Assembly: GCF_000378185.1 (NCBI RefSeq) | Contig: NZ_KB899385.1 | Coordinates: 62,001-126,000, forward strand | Direction: 5' to 3' | Length of the DNA stretch: 64,000 nucleotides | Source: Salinimonas chungwhensis DSM 16280 | GTDB taxonomy: Bacteria > Pseudomonadota > Gammaproteobacteria > Enterobacterales > Alteromonadaceae | In this document: positions 1 through 7,313 of the stretch, in pieces | Position numbering within the stretch: position 1 is the stretch's first letter | How the letters are laid out: each line of letters opens with the position of its first letter | Position numbers and translations under genes: made by a program | Notes under the pieces: generated by a model | What the model saw: only the letters and a program-made list of their open reading frames with translations | Told to the model about the DNA's origin: nothing | Databases searched by the model: none

Positions 1-740
1 AGAGAACCGATCGTTGACCGTGCTTGCTCAATGGCTTCAGATAATATCTCTCTGGCGAGACCACTATAATGGTTGGTGGGGCACTTATTACTCCAGATCA
101 CACGACCGACTATTGATTCTCCTACCTCTAGGCCTGTTTCCAGTCCGGTTATTGTGACTTTCAACGCAAAGTATCGATAAGCACCGGTGACAAAGCCATC
201 TAAAAACTCTGCCGCTTCTTTATCGCCGAACTCATCCAGTGAGAAAAATTCGTCTTCAACCTCTGCAATGGTGACCTTGAAACGATTTGTTTTAATAGTT
301 CGCGTGCGATCGCTTAGCGCCCATACCTCAGAACCGGCTTCATGAATGCGATAACCTTCCCGCTCAAGTTCTTTAGACAGGGTATTAACATCCTCTGTCA
401 CCGCCTCCACCAGCTTATCAAGCGCATTTCCTTCAAACTCAGTGAGCTCATAGTAATAAGGGTCAGCGGTATCGACGGACATCGTATTAAAATGGGAGTA
501 ACGATGGTCGATTTTAGTAATTTTGATAGAGGCGCCCTTGTCGATAGCGCGTTTTGCTGCCGCTTTCACATGGCCGTTCAAAAGGCGTTCGGCCAATGCA
601 GTACAGTCGATGCCTTCAATGGTACCGGCGAAATCCATCCCATCGCCCTGAGCATAGTTCAGAGAGTACGAGATGTTGCCTGTTGGGTAATTATTCTCAG
701 TCAGGCGCCGTATGAAGTGCTGCAGAATCGGTGAGGTCAT
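1..740 (-). CDS. Hypothetical protein, 3' end cut by the window edge
   Basis: I translated this reading frame by hand. It is open from an ATG at 740 down to position 1 (246 codons, no stop), so the C-terminus lies outside the window. The composition is soluble and acidic, with no signal peptide or membrane segment, and I do not recognise the family. A conserved promoter-like module (TTCACA, 17 bp, ACGTTT) lies 34 nt upstream, as for most genes on this strand, which supports this start. An opposite-strand frame at 342-734 is a shadow of this gene. Confidence 0.75.
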   Translation of the reverse strand, partial: MTSPILQHFIRRLTENNYPTGNISYSLNYAQGDGMDFAGTIEGIDCTALAERLLNGHVKAAAKRAIDKGASIKITKIDHRYSHFNTMSVDTADPYYYELTEFEGNALDKLVEAVTEDVNTLSKELEREGYRIHEAGSEVWALSDRTRTIKTNRFKVTIAEVEDEFFSLDEFGDKEAAEFLDGFVTGAYRYFALKVTITGLETGLEVGESIVGRVIWSNKCPTNHYSGLAREILSEAIEQARSTIGS

Positions 741-773
741 GCTTACTATCCATTTTGTATTTGATGTTGAAGT

Positions 774-802
774 AAACGTGACAAAAATTAGAGAGTTGTG
801 AA
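774..802 (-). promoter_or_regulatory. Promoter-like module, TTGNNN-N17-ACRTTR family
   Basis: TTCACA at 797-802, 17-bp spacer, ACGTTT at 774-779, reading toward the gene that starts at 740. It is a slightly diverged member of the family described in the findings. Confidence 0.55.
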
Positions 803-936
803 ATTTCAGGTAAGGGCCCGGGCACCAACTACAAATTCACGTATTGTAGTTCTGTGCTTGGGCTCCTGGAAAGCCAACCTTTTGAGATAGCTTTTGGAGG
901 ATAGCGACCGAGTAGCGTTAGCGAACCGGGCGCGGA

Positions 937-971
937 AGAAAAAACCGGCAGACCAACAATCAGCCTGCCGG
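937..971 (-). terminator. Rho-independent terminator
   Basis: On the minus strand, CCGGCAG and CTGCCGG pair across a 13-nt loop and are followed by a run of T. It sits 17 nt after the stop of the 92-aa membrane protein gene. Confidence 0.8.
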
Positions 972-988
972 CGCAGAGAGTTATTCGA

Positions 989-1267
989 TTAGACGAATAG
1001 TGATATTGCTTTGCGAATAGCTTTCACAGTTCCAACCGTTAGGCTGATAAACGAACCCAGCTTACGTTTGTGTTGCAATCGCATTAACGCAAAAAGCACA
1101 ATCAGTCCATACAGATTGAGCTGAAACCAGTCACCGGATAAGCCACCTGATTCAAGAATCAGCACTCCGCTGGTCATTGCTGCTTGAAAACATATACACC
1201 CAAACACTATCGCGTTAGCTAGGCTTGGCTCTGCAAATTTGTCCATGTTATTTTTTTTCTGGGACAT
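989..1267 (-). CDS. Small membrane protein, unknown function (92 aa)
   Basis: Two hydrophobic stretches are visible, about residues 17-38 and 50-63, separated by a short polar loop, with a basic patch (QHKRK) after the second. This predicts an inner-membrane protein with two spans. An AAGG lies a few bases before the ATG. It has its own terminator and stands alone. Its promoter is of another type: an AT-rich stretch with TATAAA upstream rather than the ACRTTR module. I do not recognise a family. Confidence 0.6.
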   Translation of the reverse strand: MSQKKNNMDKFAEPSLANAIVFGCICFQAAMTSGVLILESGGLSGDWFQLNLYGLIVLFALMRLQHKRKLGSFISLTVGTVKAIRKAISLFV

Positions 1268-1626
1268 AAAGATTACCTTTTATAAATTTATAAATTTAGT
1301 GTAGAGAACTTGTCCCCCTACACATATATAGTTTACCACTATGAGATATTGGCGCACCTTTCATGCCCGGAAAATACTATTAGGTTTCATATATTTAGCC
1401 ACATTCCAAACTCACAATTGAAGCCAAAGATTTCTTGAGTTCAAATTACGCTTTACCGCCGATAAGCGGTAGCGATTCGGCTGCCCTAAGCAAAAAAAGC
1501 CCCTGTTATTAGGAGCTTTCTACATAAATAATTGTGGCTACAGTTCGAACATTGCCCAGGTAAGAGAAAGTAACTTGAATTAGGGTTGGAAGGTTCGTGC
1601 CCTTATTTTTGTTATTAAGGGTTTGT
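1268..1626. other. Intergenic stretch with hairpin and terminator
   Basis: No gene is visible. Two minus-strand elements are present downstream of the 87-aa gene. One is a hairpin at 1458-1481 (GCCG/CGGC stem around a loop of the TCGCTAYCGCTT type). The other is a terminator-like hairpin at 1492-1517 (AGCTCCT/AGGGGCT followed by T7). The rest is AT-rich and shows nothing I can name. Confidence 0.6.
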
Positions 1627-1890
1627 TTAACTATTTTTATCTATTAGAGCAAACCGGTTGTCCATGCAATCAAAAAATTTATCAATATCCTCTTCGAATT
1701 TTTGAGCATCGAGCTTCTTATCCATATCTGTTTCAAGCAAGCATTCCTGACTTTCCAGACTCTCTATTTCAAGTGAGAATGCAGTTGTATTATCTCTTTG
1801 CTTGATAGCATCGTAAGTCACCAGAAGGAGCAGGCCTGTTACTAATAATGACAAAGGTGAAACTTTTTCTTTAATGTTTTCAATCAACAT
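1627..1890 (-). CDS. Small membrane-anchored protein, unknown (87 aa)
   Basis: One hydrophobic segment (about residues 12-26) is followed by an acidic domain with two Cys, so a single-pass inner-membrane protein is predicted. A clean promoter module (TTGCTT, 17 bp, ACGTTA) lies 36 nt upstream and a hairpin plus terminator lies downstream, so this is a monocistronic unit. I do not recognise the family. Confidence 0.6.
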   Translation of the reverse strand: MLIENIKEKVSPLSLLVTGLLLLVTYDAIKQRDNTTAFSLEIESLESQECLLETDMDKKLDAQKFEEDIDKFFDCMDNRFALIDKNS

Positions 1891-1925
1891 ATTTAATATC
1901 CCATTCTCGTTTTTTGCTACGGGGA

Positions 1926-1954
1926 TAACGTCACATACCCACCTATCAAAGCAA
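1926..1954 (-). promoter_or_regulatory. Promoter-like module, TTGNNN-N17-ACRTTR family
   Basis: TTGCTT at 1949-1954, 17-bp spacer, ACGTTA at 1926-1931; 36 nt before the ATG at 1890. Confidence 0.75.
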
Positions 1955-1971
1955 GTCGGGAGGAAGTGCCC

Positions 1972-3006
1972 TTAGGCCACTTCCCGCTCACTGGTGTTAG
2001 AGAACATGTCTACTGTATCCAGATCTCGCTTTTTACAGGTGCGTTTGGCTCTTTTTGCTTTATCCCTTTCAGTCTTGGCGCTCTGCTTAGCCAGCGCTTC
2101 TGCTTCCTTTTGAGCCAATAACGCATCTCTACGAGCTTGCATAATAGGCATCTTGCGCTGGACCTCGACCTCATCAAACGGAACCCCTGTTTTTTCAGAT
2201 ATCGAAACCGGTACCGGCTGCTTGTTCTTCTGCTTTACAAACATCGTGTGATTGATGACTCGTTCGATAGCAATATAATCTGTATAAAGCTCTGGACGCT
2301 CCACTACCCCGTTGGTTAAGTCATTCTTATTGGCCAGAATGCATAAGGCGCAGCTAAGGCGCTCGTTCTTATCACCACGATCCCCATACATTGGATGTGC
2401 TTGCTGCCCAGCATCTTCGATGGTATCGAAGACTTCAGTAACATTGTGAGCAAACACTGGGTACCAGTCATAGACCTCACGCTTTTTGGTGGGGGCGTTT
2501 AGCTTGGTGTTTACGAATAGCGGGCTTTTCTTCGCACGACCCGGCGACTCTTCAGAACGGAGGCCCACGCAGTTGAAGCCTACTTTTAATTTGTTTTCGT
2601 TCATGTAGCGACGAATGAATTTCTGGATAGTGTTATTTTTCAGATCTGATGTGCACCATCTTTGGCGCGCGCTCGGGAACATGCCTTTCAATAATATTGC
2701 ATCACCCAAGTCGCGGTTAGGGTGCAAAACCACCAGCTCGTGATCAATTGTCGATTCAATGTGCTCAATTACGCCATGGTGTTCATATTTGCCGAGGTGG
2801 ACGTGAATAACCACTATTTGCTCTTTTGGTAGACGCTTACACATTTCGATATACATCGCTTGTGAATCTTTCCCGCCACTGTGAGAGCAAAAAAATACGG
2901 CATCTCTGCTGGTGGCATAATCGTTAACCAATCCCGCTCGCGCTTCTACCGCAAAATCGCTTAGTTTATTAGCTCCGCAAATATCGAACATATCTATGTT
3001 TTGCAT
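1972..3006 (-). CDS. PAPS reductase-like ATP pyrophosphatase (344 aa)
   Basis: The N-terminal part carries the adenine-hydrolase P-loop SGGKDS (residues about 43-48) of the PAPS reductase/ATP-PPase family, which activates substrates with ATP. A GLRSEES motif and a CALC pair lie further on, as in PAPS-reductase-like proteins of mobile elements. The last about 60 residues are very rich in Lys, Arg and Ala. I chose the ATG at 3006 because it has a strong AGGGGA ribosome site, and because the promoter module at 3039-3067 overlaps the longer frame that begins at 3051. The substrate is unknown, and no sulfur assimilation or complete dnd set lies nearby. A second, longer family member is at 26791-28524. 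Confidence 0.8.
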   Translation of the reverse strand: MQNIDMFDICGANKLSDFAVEARAGLVNDYATSRDAVFFCSHSGGKDSQAMYIEMCKRLPKEQIVVIHVHLGKYEHHGVIEHIESTIDHELVVLHPNRDLGDAILLKGMFPSARQRWCTSDLKNNTIQKFIRRYMNENKLKVGFNCVGLRSEESPGRAKKSPLFVNTKLNAPTKKREVYDWYPVFAHNVTEVFDTIEDAGQQAHPMYGDRGDKNERLSCALCILANKNDLTNGVVERPELYTDYIAIERVINHTMFVKQKNKQPVPVSISEKTGVPFDEVEVQRKMPIMQARRDALLAQKEAEALAKQSAKTERDKAKRAKRTCKKRDLDTVDMFSNTSEREVA

Positions 3007-3038
3007 GGCGTTTCCCCTGTGTTTGTTGACTACAGGGG

Positions 3039-3067
3039 TAACGTGTCGCATGAGGTGACTTTTGCAA
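3039..3067 (-). promoter_or_regulatory. Promoter-like module, TTGNNN-N17-ACRTTR family
   Basis: TTGCAA at 3062-3067, 17-bp spacer, ACGTTA at 3039-3044; 33 nt before the chosen start at 3006. Confidence 0.75.
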
Positions 3068-3132
3068 AAATGAAGGGGCTAAACATCGATTAATGTGTGA
3101 AGAGTAATAGCAAAGCAGACCTTCTCTGGGAA

Positions 3133-3161
3133 TTGCCTTTCCACCTGAAAAAGTCACGTTG
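3133..3161 (+). promoter_or_regulatory. Promoter-like module on the plus strand
   Basis: TTGCCT at 3133-3138, 17-bp spacer, ACGTTG at 3156-3161, 39 nt before the plus-strand gene at 3200. The module turns round with the gene, which is strong evidence that it works as a promoter. Confidence 0.75.
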
Positions 3162-3199
3162 AACCTGTTCTAATTAACCATCAGCGACAGGAGTACGCT

Positions 3200-3415
3200 A
3201 TGTTTTGTCTTACTGCCACCGAGGCTAATCAATTGTTCCGTGCCTATGATGAAGGCGATGATATTCAGGTTGTGATTTCTAGCAACACACCCGAACCTAA
3301 TGAGAGATGGTTTAGCCGCCATACCGGCAAGGGGGAAACGTTTCGTGAAGGCGCAGAGCGCGTTTTTAACCAACTGGCTCAAGAGATGGGCACGAAGATA
3401 CTGACAATAGTTTAA
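3200..3415 (+). CDS. Small hypothetical protein (71 aa)
   Basis: A soluble 71-residue protein of balanced composition, preceded by CAGGAG and by a plus-strand promoter module. It shares the phrase pattern 'EGAERV..Q' with the 77-aa product at 4182-4415 (NGAERVLRQ), so the two may belong to one small family. That link is weak. I do not recognise a function. Confidence 0.6.
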   Translation: MFCLTATEANQLFRAYDEGDDIQVVISSNTPEPNERWFSRHTGKGETFREGAERVFNQLAQEMGTKILTIV

Positions 3416-3486
3416 CATTTTGTAGGGGCCTTGATGCCCCTGCCAATAATCTAGTGGCTTTTATATAATTAAAAAATGGAATAAGA

Positions 3487-3816
3487 ATGAACATTACACC
3501 TAGACAAATTTTTAGTGCGATTGCAAATCTCTCTATGGCAGGAGTAGCCGGATTAGTTTCACTGACAGTCTTTTACATGGTTGTAGAGCTAATTACACCT
3601 GTTGCTGACTCAGCTATTGAGTATCACAGGAGTGGGGATTTGGGCATATGGTTTTCTTCACGATTCCCTACCGCAGAACATATCGGAAAATTTTTGATAG
3701 CAATTTTTTTGCTCGCGGCGATGTCAATCCTTGCCCTGTTTTCTGGAGTGATTAGCAAAGTTTTTACCGGCGTGGCCCACGATGAGCTCAAGGAGATTGT
3801 GAAAAAGCAATCGTGA
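3487..3816 (+). CDS. Small membrane protein, two spans (109 aa)
   Basis: Two hydrophobic segments (about residues 15-37 and 68-90) flank a polar loop, and the C-terminus is charged (HDELKEIVKKQS). This predicts a two-span inner-membrane protein. A TATAAT sequence lies about 20 nt upstream, so it may use an ordinary promoter, unlike its neighbours. Unknown function. Confidence 0.6.
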   Translation: MNITPRQIFSAIANLSMAGVAGLVSLTVFYMVVELITPVADSAIEYHRSGDLGIWFSSRFPTAEHIGKFLIAIFLLAAMSILALFSGVISKVFTGVAHDELKEIVKKQS

Positions 3817-3896
3817 TACTGGCGTGCTCGCTGACAAGTTCTTAAGGCGCTAACCAATAGCGCCTTGACTCTCGCCGCGCGTTGAACAAATAGCCA

Positions 3897-4160
3897 TTAG
3901 CGGGGTTGGTGGTGAGAAACCTTTTCTGCAAAAGCCAATGCGTGGTTAATGGATAACGCGTCGTTGCTGAAGCAGAACTGGGCTTTATAACGCAAATCGT
4001 TTTCGTAGGTTTCTAAGTCCTGGGTAGCAACAATGTACGTCATCGCCACCTCATCAAATTCAACAATAGTAGAAATGCCGCTTTTTTCACGCTCGTAGGT
4101 TACTGTTTTGATCTCAGGCTCTGCCGATCGGACCCAGCCTTCACGCTTAATATTCTTCAT
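3897..4160 (-). CDS. Hypothetical protein (87 aa)
   Basis: A soluble protein with no recognisable motif. It starts 21 nt after the end of the 77-aa gene at 4182-4415 and is probably the second gene of that two-gene operon, which is driven by the promoter module at 4453-4481. Confidence 0.55.
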   Translation of the reverse strand: MKNIKREGWVRSAEPEIKTVTYEREKSGISTIVEFDEVAMTYIVATQDLETYENDLRYKAQFCFSNDALSINHALAFAEKVSHHQPR

Positions 4161-4181
4161 TCAATCCTCTGGTCAACCGGC

Positions 4182-4415
4182 CTAAAGGTAGCCGGTGTAA
4201 CTGTAAGTATCTTCTTTGGCAAATGGCATACGACAGCGCCTGATTTCACCTTTAAAAGCTCCATTGCGAAATACATCAACGCGAACGGCAGTTGATTGGC
4301 GAAGTACGCGCTCTGCGCCATTGCGAGCTTGCATCAGATTGGCGCAATAAGAACCGTTTCGGCTGAGAGGGCAAAAAGGGTGGCCATTTAAATATGCTGT
4401 GAATGAATCGCCCAT
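4182..4415 (-). CDS. Hypothetical protein (77 aa)
   Basis: A basic, Cys-containing small protein (three Cys), first gene of a two-gene unit. The promoter module TTGCTA-17-ACGTTA sits 38 nt upstream and AAGG lies just before the ATG. No family recognised. Confidence 0.55.
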   Translation of the reverse strand: MGDSFTAYLNGHPFCPLSRNGSYCANLMQARNGAERVLRQSTAVRVDVFRNGAFKGEIRRCRMPFAKEDTYSYTGYL

Positions 4416-4452
4416 GGAAATTTCCTTGTGTGCTGAGCTCTTGACTAAGACT

Positions 4453-4481
4453 TAACGTGACAAAGCGTGGGCGTTTAGCAA
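4453..4481 (-). promoter_or_regulatory. Promoter-like module, TTGNNN-N17-ACRTTR family
   Basis: TTGCTA at 4476-4481, 17-bp spacer, ACGTTA at 4453-4458; 38 nt before the ATG at 4415. Confidence 0.75.
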
Positions 4482-4554
4482 ATCTTGGGGAAGAATTGAT
4501 GAAGGAGGACTGGTGTTTGAGCCTTCATACCGTTTTACAAAGGCTCTTATGGTT

Positions 4555-4992
4555 TTAACCAGAACAAAGCGTTAATAAAACTGGACTCTGTCCTAATTCT
4601 TCTTTTAGCTTAGTAAAATATGCCTTTTCTTTATTGGGCAATTCTTGAAAAACATCATCATCAATAGATATATCTACAACCTTAATCAGTGACTTATCGG
4701 TTCCGGAGGGAATAATCGCCCGCCATTCACCATCACGGTAAAGCTTGTTCGGCTTCAAAGGGAAAGTGTATGGCCCTTGTAGTTCAATGTGTTTTTCGTG
4801 CCACTCTATTACCAGTTCAGCTCCACGGGACGCTATACCTTGCCCACGATTAAAATTCATACCTCGTATATATCCATTTATCCCGCTATCCGCATTCAGG
4901 GGGTTCGTATTGCTGGGCACGAATCGCTCTGATTCAAGAATGTTAATCAGCTTTTGGGGTGAAGTAATATGATGAAACTTAAGCATTGGCAT
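4555..4992 (-). CDS. Hypothetical protein, possible ART-like fold (145 aa)
   Basis: Fourth gene of the operon that begins at 6105. It overlaps the upstream gene by 14 nt if the first ATG is used; a second ATG two codons on would overlap by 8. The N-terminus (HHITSPQKLINILESERF) has the His-Thr then Leu-Ile-Leu pattern seen at the start of several ADP-ribosyltransferase-fold proteins such as DarT. I cannot see a full set of catalytic residues, so this is only a hint. Confidence 0.55.
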   Translation of the reverse strand: MPMLKFHHITSPQKLINILESERFVPSNTNPLNADSGINGYIRGMNFNRGQGIASRGAELVIEWHEKHIELQGPYTFPLKPNKLYRDGEWRAIIPSGTDKSLIKVVDISIDDDVFQELPNKEKAYFTKLKEELGQSPVLLTLCSG

Positions 4993-5215
4993 AACCGTCC
5001 TCTTCCAAAAATTCTTTTTCTACATCAGATTCGAAAATCCGCTTTTTCGTTTCCGTGTGTTCGACCCAAGCGCGCCAACCCTTATCAGCTCTAACAGTCG
5101 CACGCTCCACCGCATCACCCTTTCTGAATGGACCTTGCTGATCAGTTTTAACCTCTTTGTATATTTTAGGATTGCCGACTACAAACTTTACGTTCCATAC
5201 CTTTTGAGTTGCCAT
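4979..5215 (-). CDS. Hypothetical protein (78 aa)
   Basis: A soluble charged protein, third gene of the 6105-4555 operon, starting 15 nt after the Ref-like gene. The pattern 'VWNVKFVVGNPKIYKEV' followed by 'GWRAWVEH' looks like a small beta-rich domain. No function can be assigned. Confidence 0.55.
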   Translation of the reverse strand: MATQKVWNVKFVVGNPKIYKEVKTDQQGPFRKGDAVERATVRADKGWRAWVEHTETKKRIFESDVEKEFLEEDGYANA

Positions 5216-5230
5216 TTTAGCTCCATTTAA

Positions 5231-5902
5231 TTATTTACCTGAGTTCCCATCGGAGGCCTCAGCTATGATTCCGGTTTCGCACACCATATTCAAGCATTGC
5301 CTGAGCAATAAAAATTGGGTGCCGTTCACTGCTTCCCACCTGACTCGCCCACCTTCACTCCCCTTAGAATGAATAGGGAATATATCTGAACTCACACCTG
5401 AATCTTGTGGTACGGGCGTATCATGATGCCATGCGCACAGTGGCAGCACATATTTGTGAGCGTCTGCAGTGGTTCGCCCCCGGATATGATGGATTGATAC
5501 CGGAGAGCCGGAGAAAGGCTGTATCAGACCGGCATTAATGCAGCATATACAGCCAAGTTGCCCCAATTTATCGTGAAGCGACATGTCAGATTTGGTGCGG
5601 GCTTTGCCTGCCATGCCCTTCGATTTAATGGGCTTGTTTCGAGCTGCCGGCTTATTACTATTGAGCTTTGCTCGCTTAATGGCTCTCGTACGTTGCGTCT
5701 CTGCTTGAGCTTTGGCCTTTTCTACCAGCTTATCTTTGTTGGCCAGTGCCTTTGCCCGCTGCCGTTCAGCAGTAGCACGTTGCTTTTCTCGCTGTTTGGC
5801 GCGGTATTCTGGACTGCGCTGCTTTTCCAGCTGGCGTTGACGGGCACGTTCCTGACTACGTTTTTGCTGCGCCAGGCGCTTCTCTATCTGAGCGTCGGTC
5901 AT
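5231..5902 (-). CDS. ref: Ref-like RecA-dependent nuclease (223 aa)
   Basis: The C-terminal half matches the Ref superfamily named after the phage P1 recombination enhancement function. It has a C118-I-C-C cluster, HHIRGRT (H138-H139), then PLCAWHH (H159-H160) and a FPIH..GS.GG..WE..NG block. P1 Ref is an HNH-type nuclease that cuts DNA in RecA filaments. The first about 100 residues are an extended, highly basic Arg/Lys/Gln/Ala-rich arm, as expected for DNA binding, but longer and more repetitive than I would expect. It is the second gene of an operon and is separated from the 59-aa gene by a very strong hairpin (5911-5948). A role in RecA-dependent recombination is inferred from the family. 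Confidence 0.8.
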   Translation of the reverse strand: MTDAQIEKRLAQQKRSQERARQRQLEKQRSPEYRAKQREKQRATAERQRAKALANKDKLVEKAKAQAETQRTRAIKRAKLNSNKPAARNKPIKSKGMAGKARTKSDMSLHDKLGQLGCICCINAGLIQPFSGSPVSIHHIRGRTTADAHKYVLPLCAWHHDTPVPQDSGVSSDIFPIHSKGSEGGRVRWEAVNGTQFLLLRQCLNMVCETGIIAEASDGNSGK

Positions 5903-5910
5903 TGGTTACT

Positions 5911-5948
5911 CCCGTTAAGGCCGGATCAGATGAATCCGGCGTAACGGG
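5911..5948 (-). other. Strong intercistronic hairpin
   Basis: CCCGTTA and GCCGGAT pair with ATCCGGC and TAACGGG around a 7-nt loop, a 14-bp stem with one small bulge. It covers the stop codon of the 59-aa gene and ends 9 nt before the ref start. There is no T-run, so it looks like an mRNA-processing, stability or translation-coupling element rather than a terminator. Confidence 0.7.
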
Positions 5949-6105
5949 CCATGCCAAGCTGTTCCATGATGGTGTCGCCGGCAAACATTTTGCGCACATC
6001 GGAAACTTGCTCTTTAGTTAAAGGCGTTCCCATGTATTCGCATCCACCATCTTCGTTCCAGATAAGGGCGGTAGTTCCGTTTGAAAGGCTTGGTGAAGTA
6101 TTCAT
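5926..6105 (-). CDS. Small hypothetical protein (59 aa)
   Basis: Translated by hand: it starts at the ATG at 6105 and stops with TGA at 5926. It is soluble, with phrases MGTPLTKEQVSDVRKMFAGD and a Tyr/Gly-rich tail. The promoter module TTGTCA-17-ACGTTA lies 35 nt upstream, so this is the leader gene of the operon that continues with ref. No family recognised. Confidence 0.65.
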   Translation of the reverse strand: MNTSPSLSNGTTALIWNEDGGCEYMGTPLTKEQVSDVRKMFAGDTIMEQLGMARYAGFI

Positions 6106-6139
6106 TTATGTTATTCCTAAGTGTGTTTAAACTTAGAAT

Positions 6140-6168
6140 TAACGTGCTATAGGGGGGATGATTGACAA
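6140..6168 (-). promoter_or_regulatory. Promoter-like module, TTGNNN-N17-ACRTTR family
   Basis: TTGTCA at 6163-6168, 17-bp spacer, ACGTTA at 6140-6145; 35 nt before the ATG at 6105. It probably drives the four-gene unit ending at 4555. Confidence 0.75.
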
Positions 6169-6357
6169 TTCAGGAGGAAGCACCCGGCTCTCCAACCAAT
6201 AAAAACCTCATTACCTTCTTTCATGTATTGGCCAGGCTCGCCTTCGCTATTTATATCAGTAAATCCGGTTTCCAATATCCTTTCATGCTGTGAGAAATAT
6301 ACTGAACAAACACCTTTTCTCATTAAATTGAGCAACCAAAACAGAGGAAATATAAGT

Positions 6358-6645
6358 ATGTTTATCAATAGTATTGGAACAGATTCTGAATTCACTTATG
6401 ACCAGGAGGTCGCAGAACGTCATCACGGCGAAGGTGTAATGGTTCATTTGGAGGCGGGTGTTGGAGAGTCTGGCGCTTTAGATATAATACTTGACCACGC
6501 ACCAGACATTGAAGATTGGATTTTATCTAATCAAAGGGTCGCAGCAATGGCTTCTGATGATTCCGTAGGGCTTCGTTGGGCAGAAGATGGCTCTCTTTGT
6601 TCAAACACAACTCATATTGTAATTTCTAAACCTATAAGCGTTTAA
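6358..6645 (+). CDS. Hypothetical protein (95 aa)
   Basis: I place the start at the ATG at 6358 because of the AGAGGAAAT ribosome site just before it; the longer frame from 6223 has no such site. The product is acidic and soluble, without motifs I recognise. No ACRTTR module is visible upstream. Confidence 0.55.
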   Translation: MFINSIGTDSEFTYDQEVAERHHGEGVMVHLEAGVGESGALDIILDHAPDIEDWILSNQRVAAMASDDSVGLRWAEDGSLCSNTTHIVISKPISV

Positions 6646-6647
6646 CG

Positions 6648-6684
6648 CCCGCCCATGAAGCGATAGCGAAAGGGGGCTGGCGGG
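6648..6684. repeat. Conserved-loop hairpin (TCGCTATCGCTTC family)
   Basis: CCCGCC/GGCGGG outer stem, with the shared loop written on the plus strand as GAAGCGATAGCGAA. It lies between the convergent 3' ends of the 95-aa gene and the 45-aa gene. See findings for the family. Confidence 0.6.
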
Positions 6685-6696
6685 AAATTCAGGTAC

Positions 6697-6719
6697 AAAA
6701 AAAGCGCCGGTTGGCGCTT
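6697..6719 (-). terminator. Rho-independent terminator
   Basis: Minus strand AGCGCC-AACC-GGCGCT followed by T7, immediately after the 45-aa gene. It ends the two-gene membrane protein operon. Confidence 0.85.
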
Positions 6720-6721
6720 CT

Positions 6722-6859
6722 TTAATCGTGCATGTGTTTACGGCCCCACTCTTCCAGCTTGTGGCGCTGAGAGTATATAAACGAAAAGATAGCTGTTCCG
6801 GCAACTGAAAGTGCTAAAAGCAACCACCAAAAGTTCGATGTATCGACAGTGATTTCCAT
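6722..6859 (-). CDS. Very small single-span membrane protein (45 aa)
   Basis: Translated by hand: ATG at 6859 with a strong AGGAGG, stop TAA at 6722. One hydrophobic segment (about residues 10-28, starting WWLLLALSVAG) is followed by a charged tail ending in HMHD. It lies 8 nt after the 67-aa membrane gene and just before a terminator. The pair resembles small holin-like or stress-membrane pairs only in size and topology. Function unknown. Confidence 0.7.
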   Translation of the reverse strand: MEITVDTSNFWWLLLALSVAGTAIFSFIYSQRHKLEEWGRKHMHD

Positions 6860-6867
6860 GCTACCTC

Positions 6868-7071
6868 CTAGACCTTAAAAGCCACAACCAGCACGAAAGA
6901 GGCTGCGACCATTCCTAAACCTAAGAAGGATAGTACAACAGAAAGTTGCAGCAGTGCAACTGACTGGTCTACCACCAGCACTGAGCCGCTAAGGCCAAGC
7001 GCGAACAAACCCAGACCTAAGTCTTTGAGAACGTCTTTAAGCCAAGTCAAGATAGCGCGAGATAATGTCAT
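6868..7071 (-). CDS. Small two-span membrane protein (67 aa)
   Basis: Two hydrophobic segments (about residues 19-35 and 41-66) with almost no soluble part. I use the ATG at 7071, which has GGGGGA upstream and the promoter module 36 nt away. The frame starting at 7101 would begin inside the promoter. It is the first gene of a two-gene operon with the 45-aa protein. Confidence 0.65.
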   Translation of the reverse strand: MTLSRAILTWLKDVLKDLGLGLFALGLSGSVLVVDQSVALLQLSVVLSFLGLGMVAASFVLVVAFKV

Positions 7072-7106
7072 ATGGCTTCCCCCTTTTTTGTTAATGTTCA
7101 TGGGGT

Positions 7107-7135
7107 TAACGTGTCACGATGCTGGCATTACACAA
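7107..7135 (-). promoter_or_regulatory. Promoter-like module, TTGNNN-N17-ACRTTR family
   Basis: TTGTGT at 7130-7135, 17-bp spacer, ACGTTA at 7107-7112; 36 nt before the ATG at 7071. Confidence 0.75.
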
Positions 7136-7216
7136 ATAGGAAGGAAGCCTTATCAGGTATGCGCTAAAGGCAGATTTGAGCCAGAAAAAAAAGACATTAG
7201 GACAGAATTTATTTCG

Positions 7217-7241
7217 CCCCGGCAGCGATAGCGAATCGGGG
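7217..7241 (-). repeat. Conserved-loop hairpin (TCGCTATCGCTTC family)
   Basis: CCCCG/CGGGG stem around ATTCGCTATCGCTGC on the minus strand, about 70 nt after the stop of the ThiF-like gene. It is the likely 3' end signal of the PRTRC operon transcript. Confidence 0.6.
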
Positions 7242-7313
7242 CCCTGGGGCACAGGAAAAGGTGACCACTTACAGGAAGCAAGTCACCTTGTAGAAGTTCG
7301 ATATTGAATAGGT

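Noticed and set aside
342..734. 130-codon plus-strand frame at the left edge
   Set aside because: Shadow of the longer minus-strand gene that runs off the window and has its own promoter module.
6147..6395. Minus-strand 82-codon frame overlapping the start of the 95-aa plus gene
   Set aside because: Its end lies inside the promoter module at 6140-6168 and no ribosome site precedes it. Parts look protein-like, so it could be a remnant, but I cannot support it.
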